Shown here one piece after another: positions 1 to 7,438 of a stretch of 17,381 nt of DNA. Location: assembly GCA_900541475.1 (NCBI GenBank), contig UQJV01000044.1, positions 1 to 17,381 on the forward strand, given 5' to 3'. The position numbers and the translations under genes were made by a program. The stretch comes from an uncultured Collinsella sp. Lineage in GTDB: Bacteria > Actinomycetota > Coriobacteriia > Coriobacteriales > Coriobacteriaceae. The notes below the pieces were generated by a model, which did no database searches, was not told the DNA's origin, and saw only the letters and a list, made by a program, of their open reading frames with translations. The stretch's first letter is position 1. Each line of letters starts with the position of its first letter.

Positions 1-1
1 T

Positions 2-112
2 GTCTCGCTGGTCCTCGGCTTCGCCTGCGGGATCGCTCGACTACCAAGCGCCCTGCCGGCACTCGCGGGTAGCCGACCAAAACCGCCTGAAGGGTCACAT
101 TTATCTGAATAA
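2..112 (+). CDS. Possible C-terminal end of a membrane protein (partial)
   Basis: An open frame enters from the left edge and stops at TAA 110-112, giving 36 residues. The first 23 or so are hydrophobic (begins VSLVLGFACGIARLPSAL) and could be a last membrane helix, followed by a short polar tail (SRPKPPEGSHLSE). That pattern fits the end of an integral membrane protein, but the piece is too short to assign a family. Another frame is also open to position 72, so the choice of frame is itself uncertain. No function is proposed. Confidence 0.3.
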   Translation, partial: VSLVLGFACGIARLPSALPALAGSRPKPPEGSHLSE

Positions 113-210
113 TTTAATCCCGTGCCTTTTGCTGCTCGCTGGCGTTGTCTGGGCATTGATGGCTACGTAGTTTAAGAGGCGGCGGTGCTGTTGTTTGAAT
201 TTTTGCAGTT

Positions 211-250
211 AAAGAGGTCCGTTTCCCTAGGTGGGGAAACGGACCTCTTT
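211..250 (-). terminator. Hairpin terminator of surface protein gene copy A
   Basis: A perfect 17-bp inverted repeat (aaagaggtccgtttccc at 211-227 with its complement at 234-250, loop 228-233) lies about 45 bases past the stop of the leftward gene. The A/T foot of the stem gives a T-run on either strand, so it may act in both directions and could also end the gene entering from the left. The equivalent hairpin in copy B has a compensating base-pair change, which supports a role for the stem. Confidence 0.85.
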
Positions 251-294
251 TGTCTCTGGGCTTGTGGATTGGCGAAGACAATAACCGCTGGCAG

Positions 295-1287
295 CTATTT
301 TGAGTTCTTGATGCGGCGTGTGGCAGTGGCGGTTATTCCGAGGCCTGCGGCGGCGACTGCTACGAGTGCGATTGCGCTCGGTGCTGTGTCGCCCGTGTTT
401 GCGAGCTTGCCGGCGGTCGTATCTGCTTGCTTGCCGCTGCTTGTGTTCGCTTGCTTGGTGGAGCTTGGTAGGGCGTCTTTGCCGGTTGCAGGTGAGCCAA
501 CGGGCGGTGTCGCCTCGGCGGGTTGCGCTGAGCCGGAGGGAGGCACTGTCTCGGTCGGTTTCGCTATCTCGGGCGAGGTGGCCTTGTCTGCCGCGGCTTT
601 CGCCTCTTCGTATGCCTTGCAGGCGTCGTCATAGGCCGCTTGCGCCTTTTCCAAATCGCCGAGGAGCGCATCTCGCTTGGCTACGTCCTCATCGATGTGG
701 GCTTTGGCTTCCTCTGCCTCACTTTCGAAATACTGAACCCGTTTTTCCTGGCTTTCGAGCCGGCGTTGGCAGCGGTGAAGATCATCTTCACAAGATTTTT
801 CTCGCCTTTCTGCCGACATGATCTCACCTCGCAACTGCTTAATAGTTTCGTTAGAAGCTCCGTCGTCGATTGCCTTATTTAATTCTGCCTGAAGGCCGCT
901 TGTCCGGTTGTGGGCCTCATCGTATTTGGCTTGGGCTGCATCGACGTCCGCTTGCATAGCGGGAAGGGGCTCCCTCCGTTTGGCGGCTTCCGCCACCACC
1001 ATGTCGTAGATCTCTTGAAAAGCGGCAATGTCATCATCGATTTCCGCAAGTTTCTCGGGACTTGCGGCAACTTTTGCGGCCTCGAGGTTTTTGAGCGCTT
1101 CCTGCATGGCTGCATGCGCTTTTTCTTTTGCGGCGGCCGCATCTTCCGTCTGCAAGGCAACTGCACCGGTGGGGGAACTGGTTTCTGCCGCTATCGCCGT
1201 TGCGGGGGCGATTCCCGCGACAAGTGCCGCGGAAAGGGCGATGCCCACGGTTGCTCGTCTTGCTCTTCTTGCGAGAATGTCGTTCAT
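295..1287 (-). CDS. LAxTG-anchored coiled-coil surface protein, copy A
   Basis: This 330-residue protein is probably exported and attached to the cell wall. Residues 1-34 form a signal peptide with Arg-rich start, hydrophobic core and an AIAA end. Residues about 45-240 are rich in Ala, Glu, Lys, Gln and Arg in heptad-like order and should form a long coiled coil. Residues about 240-290 are a Pro/Ser/Thr-rich stalk. The C-terminus has a sorting signal: LANTG at 295-299, a hydrophobic stretch, then RRIKNSK. LAxTG is the motif known for class E sortases of actinobacteria; no sortase lies in this window. The ATG start is supported by GAGGTG (plus-strand 1293-1298) at good spacing. It is a paralogue of the gene at 1583-2650: both ends are nearly identical and the middle of the coiled coil differs. 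Ligand and role are unknown; adhesion or surface shielding are guesses. Confidence 0.85.
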   Translation of the reverse strand: MNDILARRARRATVGIALSAALVAGIAPATAIAAETSSPTGAVALQTEDAAAAKEKAHAAMQEALKNLEAAKVAASPEKLAEIDDDIAAFQEIYDMVVAEAAKRREPLPAMQADVDAAQAKYDEAHNRTSGLQAELNKAIDDGASNETIKQLRGEIMSAERREKSCEDDLHRCQRRLESQEKRVQYFESEAEEAKAHIDEDVAKRDALLGDLEKAQAAYDDACKAYEEAKAAADKATSPEIAKPTETVPPSGSAQPAEATPPVGSPATGKDALPSSTKQANTSSGKQADTTAGKLANTGDTAPSAIALVAVAAAGLGITATATRRIKNSK

Positions 1288-1501
1288 CTCGGCACCTCAT
1301 TTCAAGGGTTGGCGACTAACTTGGTAGCACTAATGTAAGTATATCAGGCGGTTTGCCCGCCATTGATCGGGCGTGCGCGTATACCCCTTGATTAACAGCC
1401 ATTAAATCTATCCCTTAAGGAACGCGGCTTGCTAGTGTTGTCTGGGCATTGATGGCTGCGTGGTTCAAGAGACGGCGGCATTACCATTTGTTTTTACAAG
1501 T

Positions 1502-1537
1502 AAAGAGGCCCGTTTCCCTGGGGAAACGGGCCTCTTT
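1502..1537 (-). terminator. Hairpin terminator of surface protein gene copy B
   Basis: A perfect 17-bp inverted repeat (aaagaggcccgtttccc at 1502-1518, complement at 1521-1537) sits about 45 bases after the stop of copy B. It is homologous to the hairpin at 211-250. One pair has changed from T-A to C-G on both arms, so pairing has been kept. The short gap means the real loop includes part of the C/G tops of the stem. Confidence 0.85.
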
Positions 1538-1582
1538 TTGTCTCTGGGTTTGTGGATTGGCGAAGGTAGTATGCTCTGGCGG

Positions 1583-2650
1583 CTATTTTGAGTTCTTGAG
1601 GCGGCGTGTGGCTGTGGCGGTTATTCCGAGTCCTGCGGCGGCGATTCCTGCGAGTGCGATTGCGCTCGGCGCTGCGTCGCCCGTGTTCGCGAGCTTGCCG
1701 GCGGTCGTATCTGCTTGCTTGCCGCTGCTCAAGTTCGCCTGCTTGGTGGAGCTTGGCGGGGTATTTTTGCCGGTCGCGGACGAGCCGGTGGGCTGTGTCG
1801 CCTCGGCCGGTTGCGCCGAGTTGGAGGGAGGCGTCGTCTCGGTCGGTTGCGTTATCTCGGGCGAGGTGGCCTTGTCTGCCGCGGCCTTTGCCTCTTCGTA
1901 TGCCTTGCAGGCGTCGCCATAGGCCGTTTGCGCTTTTTTCAAATTGTCGAGGAGCGCATCTCGCCAGGCTGTGAACTGGTCGATATTGGCTTTATATTTC
2001 TCTACAGCACGTTCACAGTCATTAACTTGTCTTTCCTGCCTTTTGAGGCGGTCCTGGACCTCGCGGAGCTCCATTTCGCAAAAGTCAACTCGCGCTTTTG
2101 CCGTTACGATCTCTTGGCGCAACGACTTTATTTGCTGTTTAATAGTTTCGGCAAGCTCCTCGTCGCCGAGTACTTCGACTGCCTTAAGCTCCTCAAGTTT
2201 CATGTCTAATTTTGCTTGGAGCTCGCTTACCCGGTTGATGGCCTTGTCGTATTTGGCTTGGGCTGCATCGATGTCCGCTTGCATGGTGGGAAGGGATTCC
2301 CTCAATTCGGCGGCTTGCGCCGCCATCTTGTCGCGGAGCTCTTGAAAACGGGCAATGTCATCATTGAATCTCGCAATTTTCTCGGGACTTGCGGCGTTTT
2401 TTGCGGCCTCGAGGTTTTTGAGCGCTTCCTGCATGGCTGCATACGCTTTTTCTTTTGCGGCGGCCGCGTCTTCTGTCTGCGGGGCGCCCGAATTGCTGTT
2501 GGCGGCGCTCGTCTGCGAAACGGCCGCACCGGTGGGGGAACTGGTTTCTGCCGCGATCGCCGTTACGGGAGCGATTCCCGCGACAAGTGCCGCGGAAAGG
2601 GCGATGCCCAAGGTTGCTCGTCTTGCTCTTCTTGCGAAAATGTCGTTCAT
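1583..2650 (-). CDS. LAxTG-anchored coiled-coil surface protein, copy B
   Basis: This 355-residue paralogue of the protein at 295-1287 has the same plan: signal peptide 1-34, coiled coil from about 60 to 265, Pro/Ser/Thr stalk, LANTG at 320-324, hydrophobic stretch and a basic tail. It differs by a Ser/Asn/Ala insertion just after the mature N-terminus and by a longer, strongly diverged middle of the coiled coil that contains extra Lys/Glu-rich turns. The last part of the coiled coil (the ACKAYEEAKAAADKATSPEI segment) and the anchor are almost unchanged. The start is fixed by GAGGTG (plus-strand 2656-2661) five bases before ATG. An 8-bp dyad sits about 35 bases upstream. It is divergent from the ABC exporter operon, so the two may share a control region. 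Wall attachment is a family-based inference; function is unknown. Confidence 0.85.
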   Translation of the reverse strand: MNDIFARRARRATLGIALSAALVAGIAPVTAIAAETSSPTGAAVSQTSAANSNSGAPQTEDAAAAKEKAYAAMQEALKNLEAAKNAASPEKIARFNDDIARFQELRDKMAAQAAELRESLPTMQADIDAAQAKYDKAINRVSELQAKLDMKLEELKAVEVLGDEELAETIKQQIKSLRQEIVTAKARVDFCEMELREVQDRLKRQERQVNDCERAVEKYKANIDQFTAWRDALLDNLKKAQTAYGDACKAYEEAKAAADKATSPEITQPTETTPPSNSAQPAEATQPTGSSATGKNTPPSSTKQANLSSGKQADTTAGKLANTGDAAPSAIALAGIAAAGLGITATATRRLKNSK

Positions 2651-2682
2651 CTCGGCACCTCATTTCAAGGGTCGGCGGCTCA

Positions 2683-2713
2683 ACTTGGTAGCACTAATGT
2701 AAGTATACCAAGT
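2683..2713. promoter_or_regulatory. 8-bp dyad in the divergent control region
   Basis: Perfect inverted arms acttggta (2683-2690) and taccaagt (2706-2713) are separated by 15 bases. They lie between the leftward surface protein gene and the rightward ABC exporter operon, where a regulator could act on both. In copy A the left arm is kept (1319-1326) but the right arm has decayed to tatcaggc. This may be an operator or part of a promoter; no binding protein can be named. Confidence 0.4.
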
Positions 2714-2792
2714 GATCGACCCGACACTGGCTGGGTGTGCGCGTGCCTCTCCGCTTCTTTGGAAACCGAATCCCATTAGAAATGACGAGTTG

Positions 2793-2822
2793 TTTACGCT
2801 TCTTTTGGGGTGGCGGTACTAT
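2793..2822 (+). promoter_or_regulatory. Weak candidate promoter of the ABC exporter operon
   Basis: TTTACG (2793-2798) and TACTAT (2817-2822), with an 18-base spacer, are a loose match to a housekeeping promoter. They would start RNA near 2829, about 38 bases before the ATG chosen for the exporter. The match is weak and other positions in 2714-2866 cannot be ruled out. Confidence 0.25.
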
Positions 2823-2866
2823 CATGGTTCGAATTGAATGTGGATGATGATAGGGAGCGCCTATAC

Positions 2867-4711
2867 ATGATTGAGCTGCTCAGGCGTTTTGGCGGTAAGT
2901 TTCGCCGCTATATGGTGATTGGTCCTGCGTGCAAGCTGGTCGAAGTAATCTTTGACCTGCTGACGCCGCTGGTGATTGCCCAGATGATCGATAAGGGCAT
3001 TGGCTCGCACGACGTGGACGCCGTCGTCCACTACGGCATGGTGCTTGCCGCCATGGCCGTGATCGGCATCTCGTTTACGCTCGTCTGCCAAAAGATGGCG
3101 GCGCTCACCTCGCAGGGCATGGGTACTGACATTCGCGGCGCACTCTACCAGCACATCAACAAGCTGAGCTATGCCGAACTCGACCGCTTCGGCACGCCGT
3201 CGCTCATCACGCGCATTACCAACGACGTCAACCAGGTGCAGCTCGCCGTGGCGCTGGGCGTGCGTATGCTCATTCGCTGGCCTTTCCTGGCGGTGGGCTC
3301 CATGGTCGCGGCCCTTGCCATCGACCTTAAGCTCGGCATGATTTTTTTGATTTGCACGCCCGCCATCGGCCTGGTGTTTTGGTTTGTCATGGCGCGCTGC
3401 ATCCCGTATTACAGGCAGCTGCAGGCAAAGCTCGATCGCATCGCGCTTATCTGCCGCGAGGGCCTTTCGGGCGCCCGCGTGGTTCGCGCCTTTGTGCGCG
3501 AGGACCACGAGCGCGAGCGCTTTGCCCAAGCGGCCGATGACCAGGCACATACCGCCATCGCGGTGGGCAAGCTTTCGTCAATCCTTAATCCCGTCACGTT
3601 TTTGGTGATGAACCTGGGTGTGTGCGCCATCCTGTGGGTGGGCGGCATCCAGGTCAACGTGGGCGAGCTTACGCAGGGCCAGGTCATGGCGTTCGTCAAC
3701 TACATGACGCAGACCCTCACCTCCATCGTGTATGTCGCCAACCTGGTCGTGGTCTTTACCAAGTCGAGCGCCAGCGCGTCGCGTATCAACGAGGTGCTCA
3801 ATTGCGTGCCGAGCATTACCGATGAGGGCAACCAGCCGGTCGCACTGCCCGAGCCGGGCAATGTCGCTCCCGTTCCTGCGTTGAGCTTTGACCATGCGAG
3901 CTTTTCGTTTGGCGTGGGCGCGGCAAATGCCGTGAGCGATGTGACGCTGGAGCTGCCGCTGGGCAAGACGCTCGGCATTATCGGCGGCACGGGCAGCGGC
4001 AAGTCCACGCTCGTTTCGCTTATCCCGCGCCTGTACGATGCGAGCGCTGGCAGCGTGAGCGTGATGGGCGCCGACGTGCGCGCCTGGCCGCTCGACCAGC
4101 TGCGCCATGTGGTCGCGACCGTCCCGCAGCGCGCGTCGCTGGTGAGCGGCACCATCCGCAGCAACCTGACCTGGCGTGACGAGTCAGCGACCGACGATGA
4201 GCTCTGGGCGGCGCTCGATATGGCGCAGGCCAGCGAATTCGTGCGCAACAAGCCGCAGGGGCTCGATGCCCCGGTCGAGGCGGGCGGTAAGAACTTCAGC
4301 GGTGGCCAACGCCAGCGCCTGACCATCGCGCGCGCCCTGGTGGGCTCGCCTCAGATATTGATCATGGACGACTCCGCCTCGGCGCTCGATTTTAAGACCG
4401 ATGCGGCGCTTCGCCATGCCATTCGCGAACGAAGCATGCGCGGTGCCGCCGAGGGTGGGCTGCCGCTGACCACGGTGATTGTGAGCCAGCGCGTCTCGAC
4501 CGTGCGCGACGCCGACATGATCTGCGTGCTCGATCACGGCTCGGTCGCGGGCCTGGGCACGCATGACGAGCTGTATGCAAGCTGCCAGCTCTATCGCGAG
4601 ATTTGCCAGTTGCAGCTGCGCCGCGAGGAGCTCGAGGGCCAGCAGGGGAGCACGGTGCCCGCGTCCGCCCCGACTGCCCCTGCGCCTACTTGCTCAAAGG
4701 AGGGTTGCTAG
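2867..4711 (+). CDS. Heterodimeric ABC exporter subunit with degenerate ATPase site
   Basis: This is a 614-residue fused membrane and ATPase subunit (six helices, about 15-310, then the nucleotide-binding domain). It has Walker A GGTGSGKST at 373-381 and a canonical signature, FSGGQRQRL. The residue after the Walker B aspartate is Asp502 instead of the catalytic Glu, and the switch histidine is replaced by Gln541 (SQRVST). These are the known marks of the non-catalytic subunit of TM287/288-like, LmrCD-like and BmrCD-like exporters. It should pair with the next gene's product and move small molecules, perhaps drugs or lipids, out across the membrane; substrate unknown. I chose ATG 2867 because it has GGGAG nine bases upstream and gives the usual N-terminus; a GTG at 2810 would add 19 residues. 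The stop abuts the next start, so the two genes are translationally coupled. Confidence 0.92.
   Translation: MIELLRRFGGKFRRYMVIGPACKLVEVIFDLLTPLVIAQMIDKGIGSHDVDAVVHYGMVLAAMAVIGISFTLVCQKMAALTSQGMGTDIRGALYQHINKLSYAELDRFGTPSLITRITNDVNQVQLAVALGVRMLIRWPFLAVGSMVAALAIDLKLGMIFLICTPAIGLVFWFVMARCIPYYRQLQAKLDRIALICREGLSGARVVRAFVREDHERERFAQAADDQAHTAIAVGKLSSILNPVTFLVMNLGVCAILWVGGIQVNVGELTQGQVMAFVNYMTQTLTSIVYVANLVVVFTKSSASASRINEVLNCVPSITDEGNQPVALPEPGNVAPVPALSFDHASFSFGVGAANAVSDVTLELPLGKTLGIIGGTGSGKSTLVSLIPRLYDASAGSVSVMGADVRAWPLDQLRHVVATVPQRASLVSGTIRSNLTWRDESATDDELWAALDMAQASEFVRNKPQGLDAPVEAGGKNFSGGQRQRLTIARALVGSPQILIMDDSASALDFKTDAALRHAIRERSMRGAAEGGLPLTTVIVSQRVSTVRDADMICVLDHGSVAGLGTHDELYASCQLYREICQLQLRREELEGQQGSTVPASAPTAPAPTCSKEGC
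4696..4703 (+). promoter_or_regulatory. Strong ribosome binding site inside the end of the upstream gene
   Basis: AAAGGAGG lies within the last codons of the first exporter gene, eight bases before the ATG at 4712. The TAG stop (4709-4711) touches that ATG. The arrangement should couple translation and give the two exporter subunits near-equal amounts, as a heterodimer needs. Confidence 0.85.
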
Positions 4712-6571
4712 ATGAACCCGTATACTTCTTCCGGTTCGGTCGCCACGATGACCGCTAATGTGTCCGGCAACGATAACCTCAACGACCTGGGCGACGGCCC
4801 GCGCCAACCCGGTGATCCCGAGCGCTATCCCGTGGGCGCGGTGACGCGCCGCCTGCTGGGCTATGTTCGCCCGCACCGTATTTCGTTTACGGCGTCGTTT
4901 GTGAGCGCCGCCATCTCGGTGATTCTGCAGCTCTACACGCCCATCCTCATTGGTGAGGGCATCGACCTGATCGTCGCCACCGGGCAGGTGGACTTCGATG
5001 CGCTGCTGCCGCTCGTCACCAAGCTTGCGATTGTCGTGGTGGGCGCGGCGGCCTTCCAGTGGCTGCAGGGCTACTGCGTTAACCGCCTGTCCTACGAGAC
5101 AGTGCGCGACATGCGCGTGGAGGCGAGCGACAAGCTCAGCCGCATGCCGCTCAGCTTTATCGACAGCCATGCCCATGGTGACCTTATGAGCCGCGTAGTC
5201 AACGACGTCGACCAGGTGGGCGATGGTCTGCTGCAGGGCTTCACGCAGCTCTTTACCGGCGTTATCACCATTGTGGGCACGCTCGCGTTTATGCTCTCCA
5301 TCAACCTGACCATGACGCTCGTGGTGGTGCTCGTCACGCCGCTTTCCATCTTTGCGGCCGGCGCCATCGCCAAGCTTTCCAATAAGAGCTTTACGGCCCA
5401 GCAGCGTATTCAGGGTCAACTGGGCGGTCATATCGAGGAGTATGTGGGCGAGCAAAAGCTGGTGGATGCGTTTGCCTACGGCCCGAACGCCCAAGCGCGC
5501 TTCGACGCCCTCAACGCCGAGCTCTATACGGCAGGTGAGCGCGCGCAGTTTATGGGCTCGCTTTCCAATCCCGGTACGCGCTTTATCAACAACATCATCT
5601 ATGCCGTGGTTGCTGTGATCGGCTGCGTGGGCGTGATCACGGGCGTGCCTGCGGCGCTCACGGTGGGCGGCGTGCAGATCTTCCTGTCCTACGCCAACCA
5701 GTACACCAGGCCGTTCAACGAGGTTACCAACGTTATTACGCAGATTCAGACCGCGTACGCCTCGGCGCGCCGCATGTTTGCGCTGCTCGATGCCCGCGAG
5801 CAGGAGCCTGATGCGGCGGATGCCGTTGAACTTGCCGCCCCGCAGGGTGAGGTGACCTTTGAGCACGTGGACTTTAGCTATGTGCCCGACCGCAAACTGC
5901 TGCAGGATATCTGCATCGATGCCAAGCCCGGCATGCGCTTTGCCCTGGTCGGTCCCACGGGCTGTGGCAAGACAACGCTCATCAATTTGCTGCTGCGGTT
6001 CTACGATATCGACGCCGGTCGCATCGCGGTCGATGGCCGTTCCTCGCGTGACTACACGCGCGCAAGCCTGCGCCGTGCCTTTGGCATGGTGCTGCAGGAT
6101 ACGTGGCTGTTCGAGGGCACCGTGGCGGACAACATCGCCTACGGTTGTCCCGATGCCACACGCGAACAGGTTATCGAGGCGGCCAAGCGCGCGCATGCGC
6201 ACAAGTTTATCGTGCAGCTGCCAGGCGGCTACGACACGGTGATTGGCGAGGACGGCGGCACGTTTAGCCAGGGTCAAAAACAGCTGCTGTGCATCGCGCG
6301 CGTCATGCTTACCGACCCGGCGATCTTGCTGCTGGACGAGGCAACGTCGAGCATCGATACCCGCACCGAGCTGCAGGTGCAGGCAGCATTCGACGAGCTC
6401 ATGGCTGGTCGCAAGAGCTTTGTGGTGGCGCACCGCCTGAGCACCATTCGCAACGCCGACTGCATTCTGGTCATGCGCGACGGCCAGATTATCGAGCGGG
6501 GCACACACGACGAGCTGCTAGCGGCAGGCGGCTTCTACGCCGAGCTCTACCGCAGCCAGTTTGCCCAGTAG
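4712..6571 (+). CDS. Heterodimeric ABC exporter subunit with consensus ATPase site
   Basis: This 619-residue partner of the preceding subunit has a polar N-terminal extension of about 40 residues, a six-helix membrane domain (about 50-340) and a nucleotide-binding domain. Walker A is GPTGCGKTT (414-422). Walker B is followed by the catalytic Glu543 (LLLDEATSSID), and the switch His574 is present (AHRLST). Its own signature is altered, FSQGQKQLL, as in TM288. Its intact Walker A/B pairs with the canonical SGGQ of the first subunit to form the working ATP site. Its SQGQ faces the Asp502/Gln541 site of the partner, which is expected to bind but hardly hydrolyse ATP. The pairing follows from the known TM287/288 structure. 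It is the last gene of the operon; the substrate cannot be read from the sequence. Confidence 0.93.
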   Translation: MNPYTSSGSVATMTANVSGNDNLNDLGDGPRQPGDPERYPVGAVTRRLLGYVRPHRISFTASFVSAAISVILQLYTPILIGEGIDLIVATGQVDFDALLPLVTKLAIVVVGAAAFQWLQGYCVNRLSYETVRDMRVEASDKLSRMPLSFIDSHAHGDLMSRVVNDVDQVGDGLLQGFTQLFTGVITIVGTLAFMLSINLTMTLVVVLVTPLSIFAAGAIAKLSNKSFTAQQRIQGQLGGHIEEYVGEQKLVDAFAYGPNAQARFDALNAELYTAGERAQFMGSLSNPGTRFINNIIYAVVAVIGCVGVITGVPAALTVGGVQIFLSYANQYTRPFNEVTNVITQIQTAYASARRMFALLDAREQEPDAADAVELAAPQGEVTFEHVDFSYVPDRKLLQDICIDAKPGMRFALVGPTGCGKTTLINLLLRFYDIDAGRIAVDGRSSRDYTRASLRRAFGMVLQDTWLFEGTVADNIAYGCPDATREQVIEAAKRAHAHKFIVQLPGGYDTVIGEDGGTFSQGQKQLLCIARVMLTDPAILLLDEATSSIDTRTELQVQAAFDELMAGRKSFVVAHRLSTIRNADCILVMRDGQIIERGTHDELLAAGGFYAELYRSQFAQ

Positions 6572-6584
6572 AGCCCAGTAGGGG

Positions 6585-6616
6585 CTGCCGATTAGCGGCA
6601 GATGGTTTACATCTGC
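6585..6616. promoter_or_regulatory. Two overlapping hairpins after the exporter operon
   Basis: CTGCCG-ATTAG-CGGCAG (6585-6601) and GCAGATG-GTTTA-CATCTGC (6598-6616) share the bases GCAG, so as RNA only one can form fully at a time. Neither is followed by a T-run, so a simple Rho-independent terminator is unlikely. The second dyad overlaps the candidate -35 element of the flavodoxin gene and may be an operator. Confidence 0.4.
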
Positions 6617-6633
6617 GTCGATAGTACTAAGAT
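6606..6633 (+). promoter_or_regulatory. Candidate promoter of the flavodoxin-family gene
   Basis: TTTACA (6606-6611) and TAAGAT (6628-6633) are separated by 16 bases. They lie 60-87 bases before the start codon, in an AT-richer stretch, and have no competing gene around them. The -35 element lies in the centre of the 19-base dyad 6598-6616. Confidence 0.45.
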
Positions 6634-6692
6634 ATGCTTTTAACAAATTGCATTAATGGCTCGAGTTTCGGGGGAAACGAGGCAACGTGACT

Positions 6693-7244
6693 ATGACATG
6701 CTCTATGGTGGTCAACAGCAAGAGCGGTAATACCAGGATGGTTTCGGGGGCGATTAAGCGCGCCCTGCAGGCTGCGGGTGTCGAGTTTATCCACGCCGCC
6801 GCGCTGAGCGATGATGCAGATCCGGAGCAGGTCGCGCACGAGGCACAGGGTGCCTGCGCTGCCGATACGGTGCTCGTTGGTTTTTGGTGCGACAAGGGCG
6901 CCTGCACGCCCTCGGTGGCGGCGCTGCTTTCCGCCCTGCATGGCAAGCGCGTCTTTTTGTTTGGCACCTGCGGCTTCGGTGCCGACCAGAGCTATTTTCA
7001 GCAGATTATCGATCGCGTGACCTCCAATTTGGCCGAGGATGCCGAGCTTGCGGGCTGGGCGATGTGCCAGGGCAAGATGGGCCCCGCGGTCAAGCAGCGT
7101 TACGAGGCCATGCTCGAGCAAGATCCCGAAAACGCCCGCGCTAAGATGCTGCTCGACAACTGGGTTGCCGCGAAGGATCATCCCACCAAGGAGGATCTGG
7201 ACAACATGGCTGCAGCCGCCAAAAAGGCCGTGCTGGGCGAGTAG
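6693..7244 (+). CDS. Flavodoxin-family protein (BilS-like group)
   Basis: This 183-residue soluble protein should bind FMN. The phosphate loop SKSGNT is at residues 9-14, followed by an amphipathic helix. Further on are VGFWCDKGAC, a strand and glycine turn FLFGTCGFG, and a C-terminal helical part with CQGKM and a DHPTKEDL-like segment. This plan matches a family common in anaerobic Firmicutes and Coriobacteriia, to which BilS (the flavodoxin partner of bilirubin reductase) belongs. No bilR-like gene is seen here, so I do not assign that role; electron transfer in a reductive pathway is the safe reading. GAGG at 6679-6682 fits ATG 6693; a GTG at 6687 is a possible alternative two codons earlier. 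It appears to be a single-gene unit with its own promoter and terminator. Confidence 0.8.
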   Translation: MTCSMVVNSKSGNTRMVSGAIKRALQAAGVEFIHAAALSDDADPEQVAHEAQGACAADTVLVGFWCDKGACTPSVAALLSALHGKRVFLFGTCGFGADQSYFQQIIDRVTSNLAEDAELAGWAMCQGKMGPAVKQRYEAMLEQDPENARAKMLLDNWVAAKDHPTKEDLDNMAAAAKKAVLGE

Positions 7245-7282
7245 GCAATCGCCGTCGTGCGCTCGAAATAATACAAACGTGA

Positions 7283-7309
7283 AAGCCTCGAATTTCTCGG
7301 GGCTTTTTT
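7283..7309 (+). terminator. Rho-independent terminator of the flavodoxin-family gene
   Basis: A 9-bp stem with one T-G pair (aagcctcga 7283-7291, tcggggctt 7297-7305) and a 5-base loop is followed by a T-run. It lies about 40 bases past the stop codon. Confidence 0.85.
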
Positions 7310-7355
7310 CTTGACACGGGGGTGCGCTGTGGCAAGCGTCTGGGGCGATATTTTC

Positions 7356-7371
7356 CATCATCCGGATGATG
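7356..7371. repeat. Perfect 16-bp palindrome
   Basis: catcatccggatgatg is its own reverse complement. It has no loop, so it suits a dimeric DNA-binding protein better than an RNA hairpin. It lies 112 bases after the flavodoxin stop; no promoter is obvious next to it. Confidence 0.5.
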
Positions 7372-7438
7372 AGTCGGTTTTGAATGATACAGTCTCGTGC
7401 ATTCGCTGGATGTATCGTCAGATGGAGTACGGCTGCCA

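Larger units (their letters stand above)
144..1343. repeat. Tandem duplication, copy A
   Basis: This block matches 1437-2707 along its length. Matching landmarks in order are a shared 21-base start (gttgtctgggcattgatggct at 144 and 1437), the hairpin terminator, the leftward coiled-coil gene, its ribosome binding site, and a shared upstream run ending in taatgtaagtata. Similarity ends just past this run and just before the 21-base start. The unit therefore carries gene, terminator and immediate upstream control region together, as expected from a whole-gene tandem duplication that has since diverged. Confidence 0.85.
1437..2707. repeat. Tandem duplication, copy B
   Basis: This is the second copy of the block at 144-1343, in the same orientation and separated from it by about 93 bases of unrelated sequence (1344-1436). 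It is about 70 bases longer, mainly because its gene has extra codons after the signal peptide and in the middle of the coiled coil. Confidence 0.85.

Noticed and set aside
185..2209. Plus-strand frames opposite both coiled-coil genes, similar to each other
   Set aside because: Their similarity follows from the duplication of the genes on the other strand. They are Ala/Leu/Val/Ser-rich shadows with no binding sites.
2810..2866. GTG 2810 as the start of the first exporter subunit
   Set aside because: It has no good binding site and adds residues not usual for the family; ATG 2867 has GGGAG at proper spacing.
4694..6508. A 604-codon minus-strand open frame opposite the exporter subunit
   Set aside because: It is a mirror of a confirmed ABC transporter gene with a composition typical of antisense shadow frames (His, Arg, Ala, Asp).
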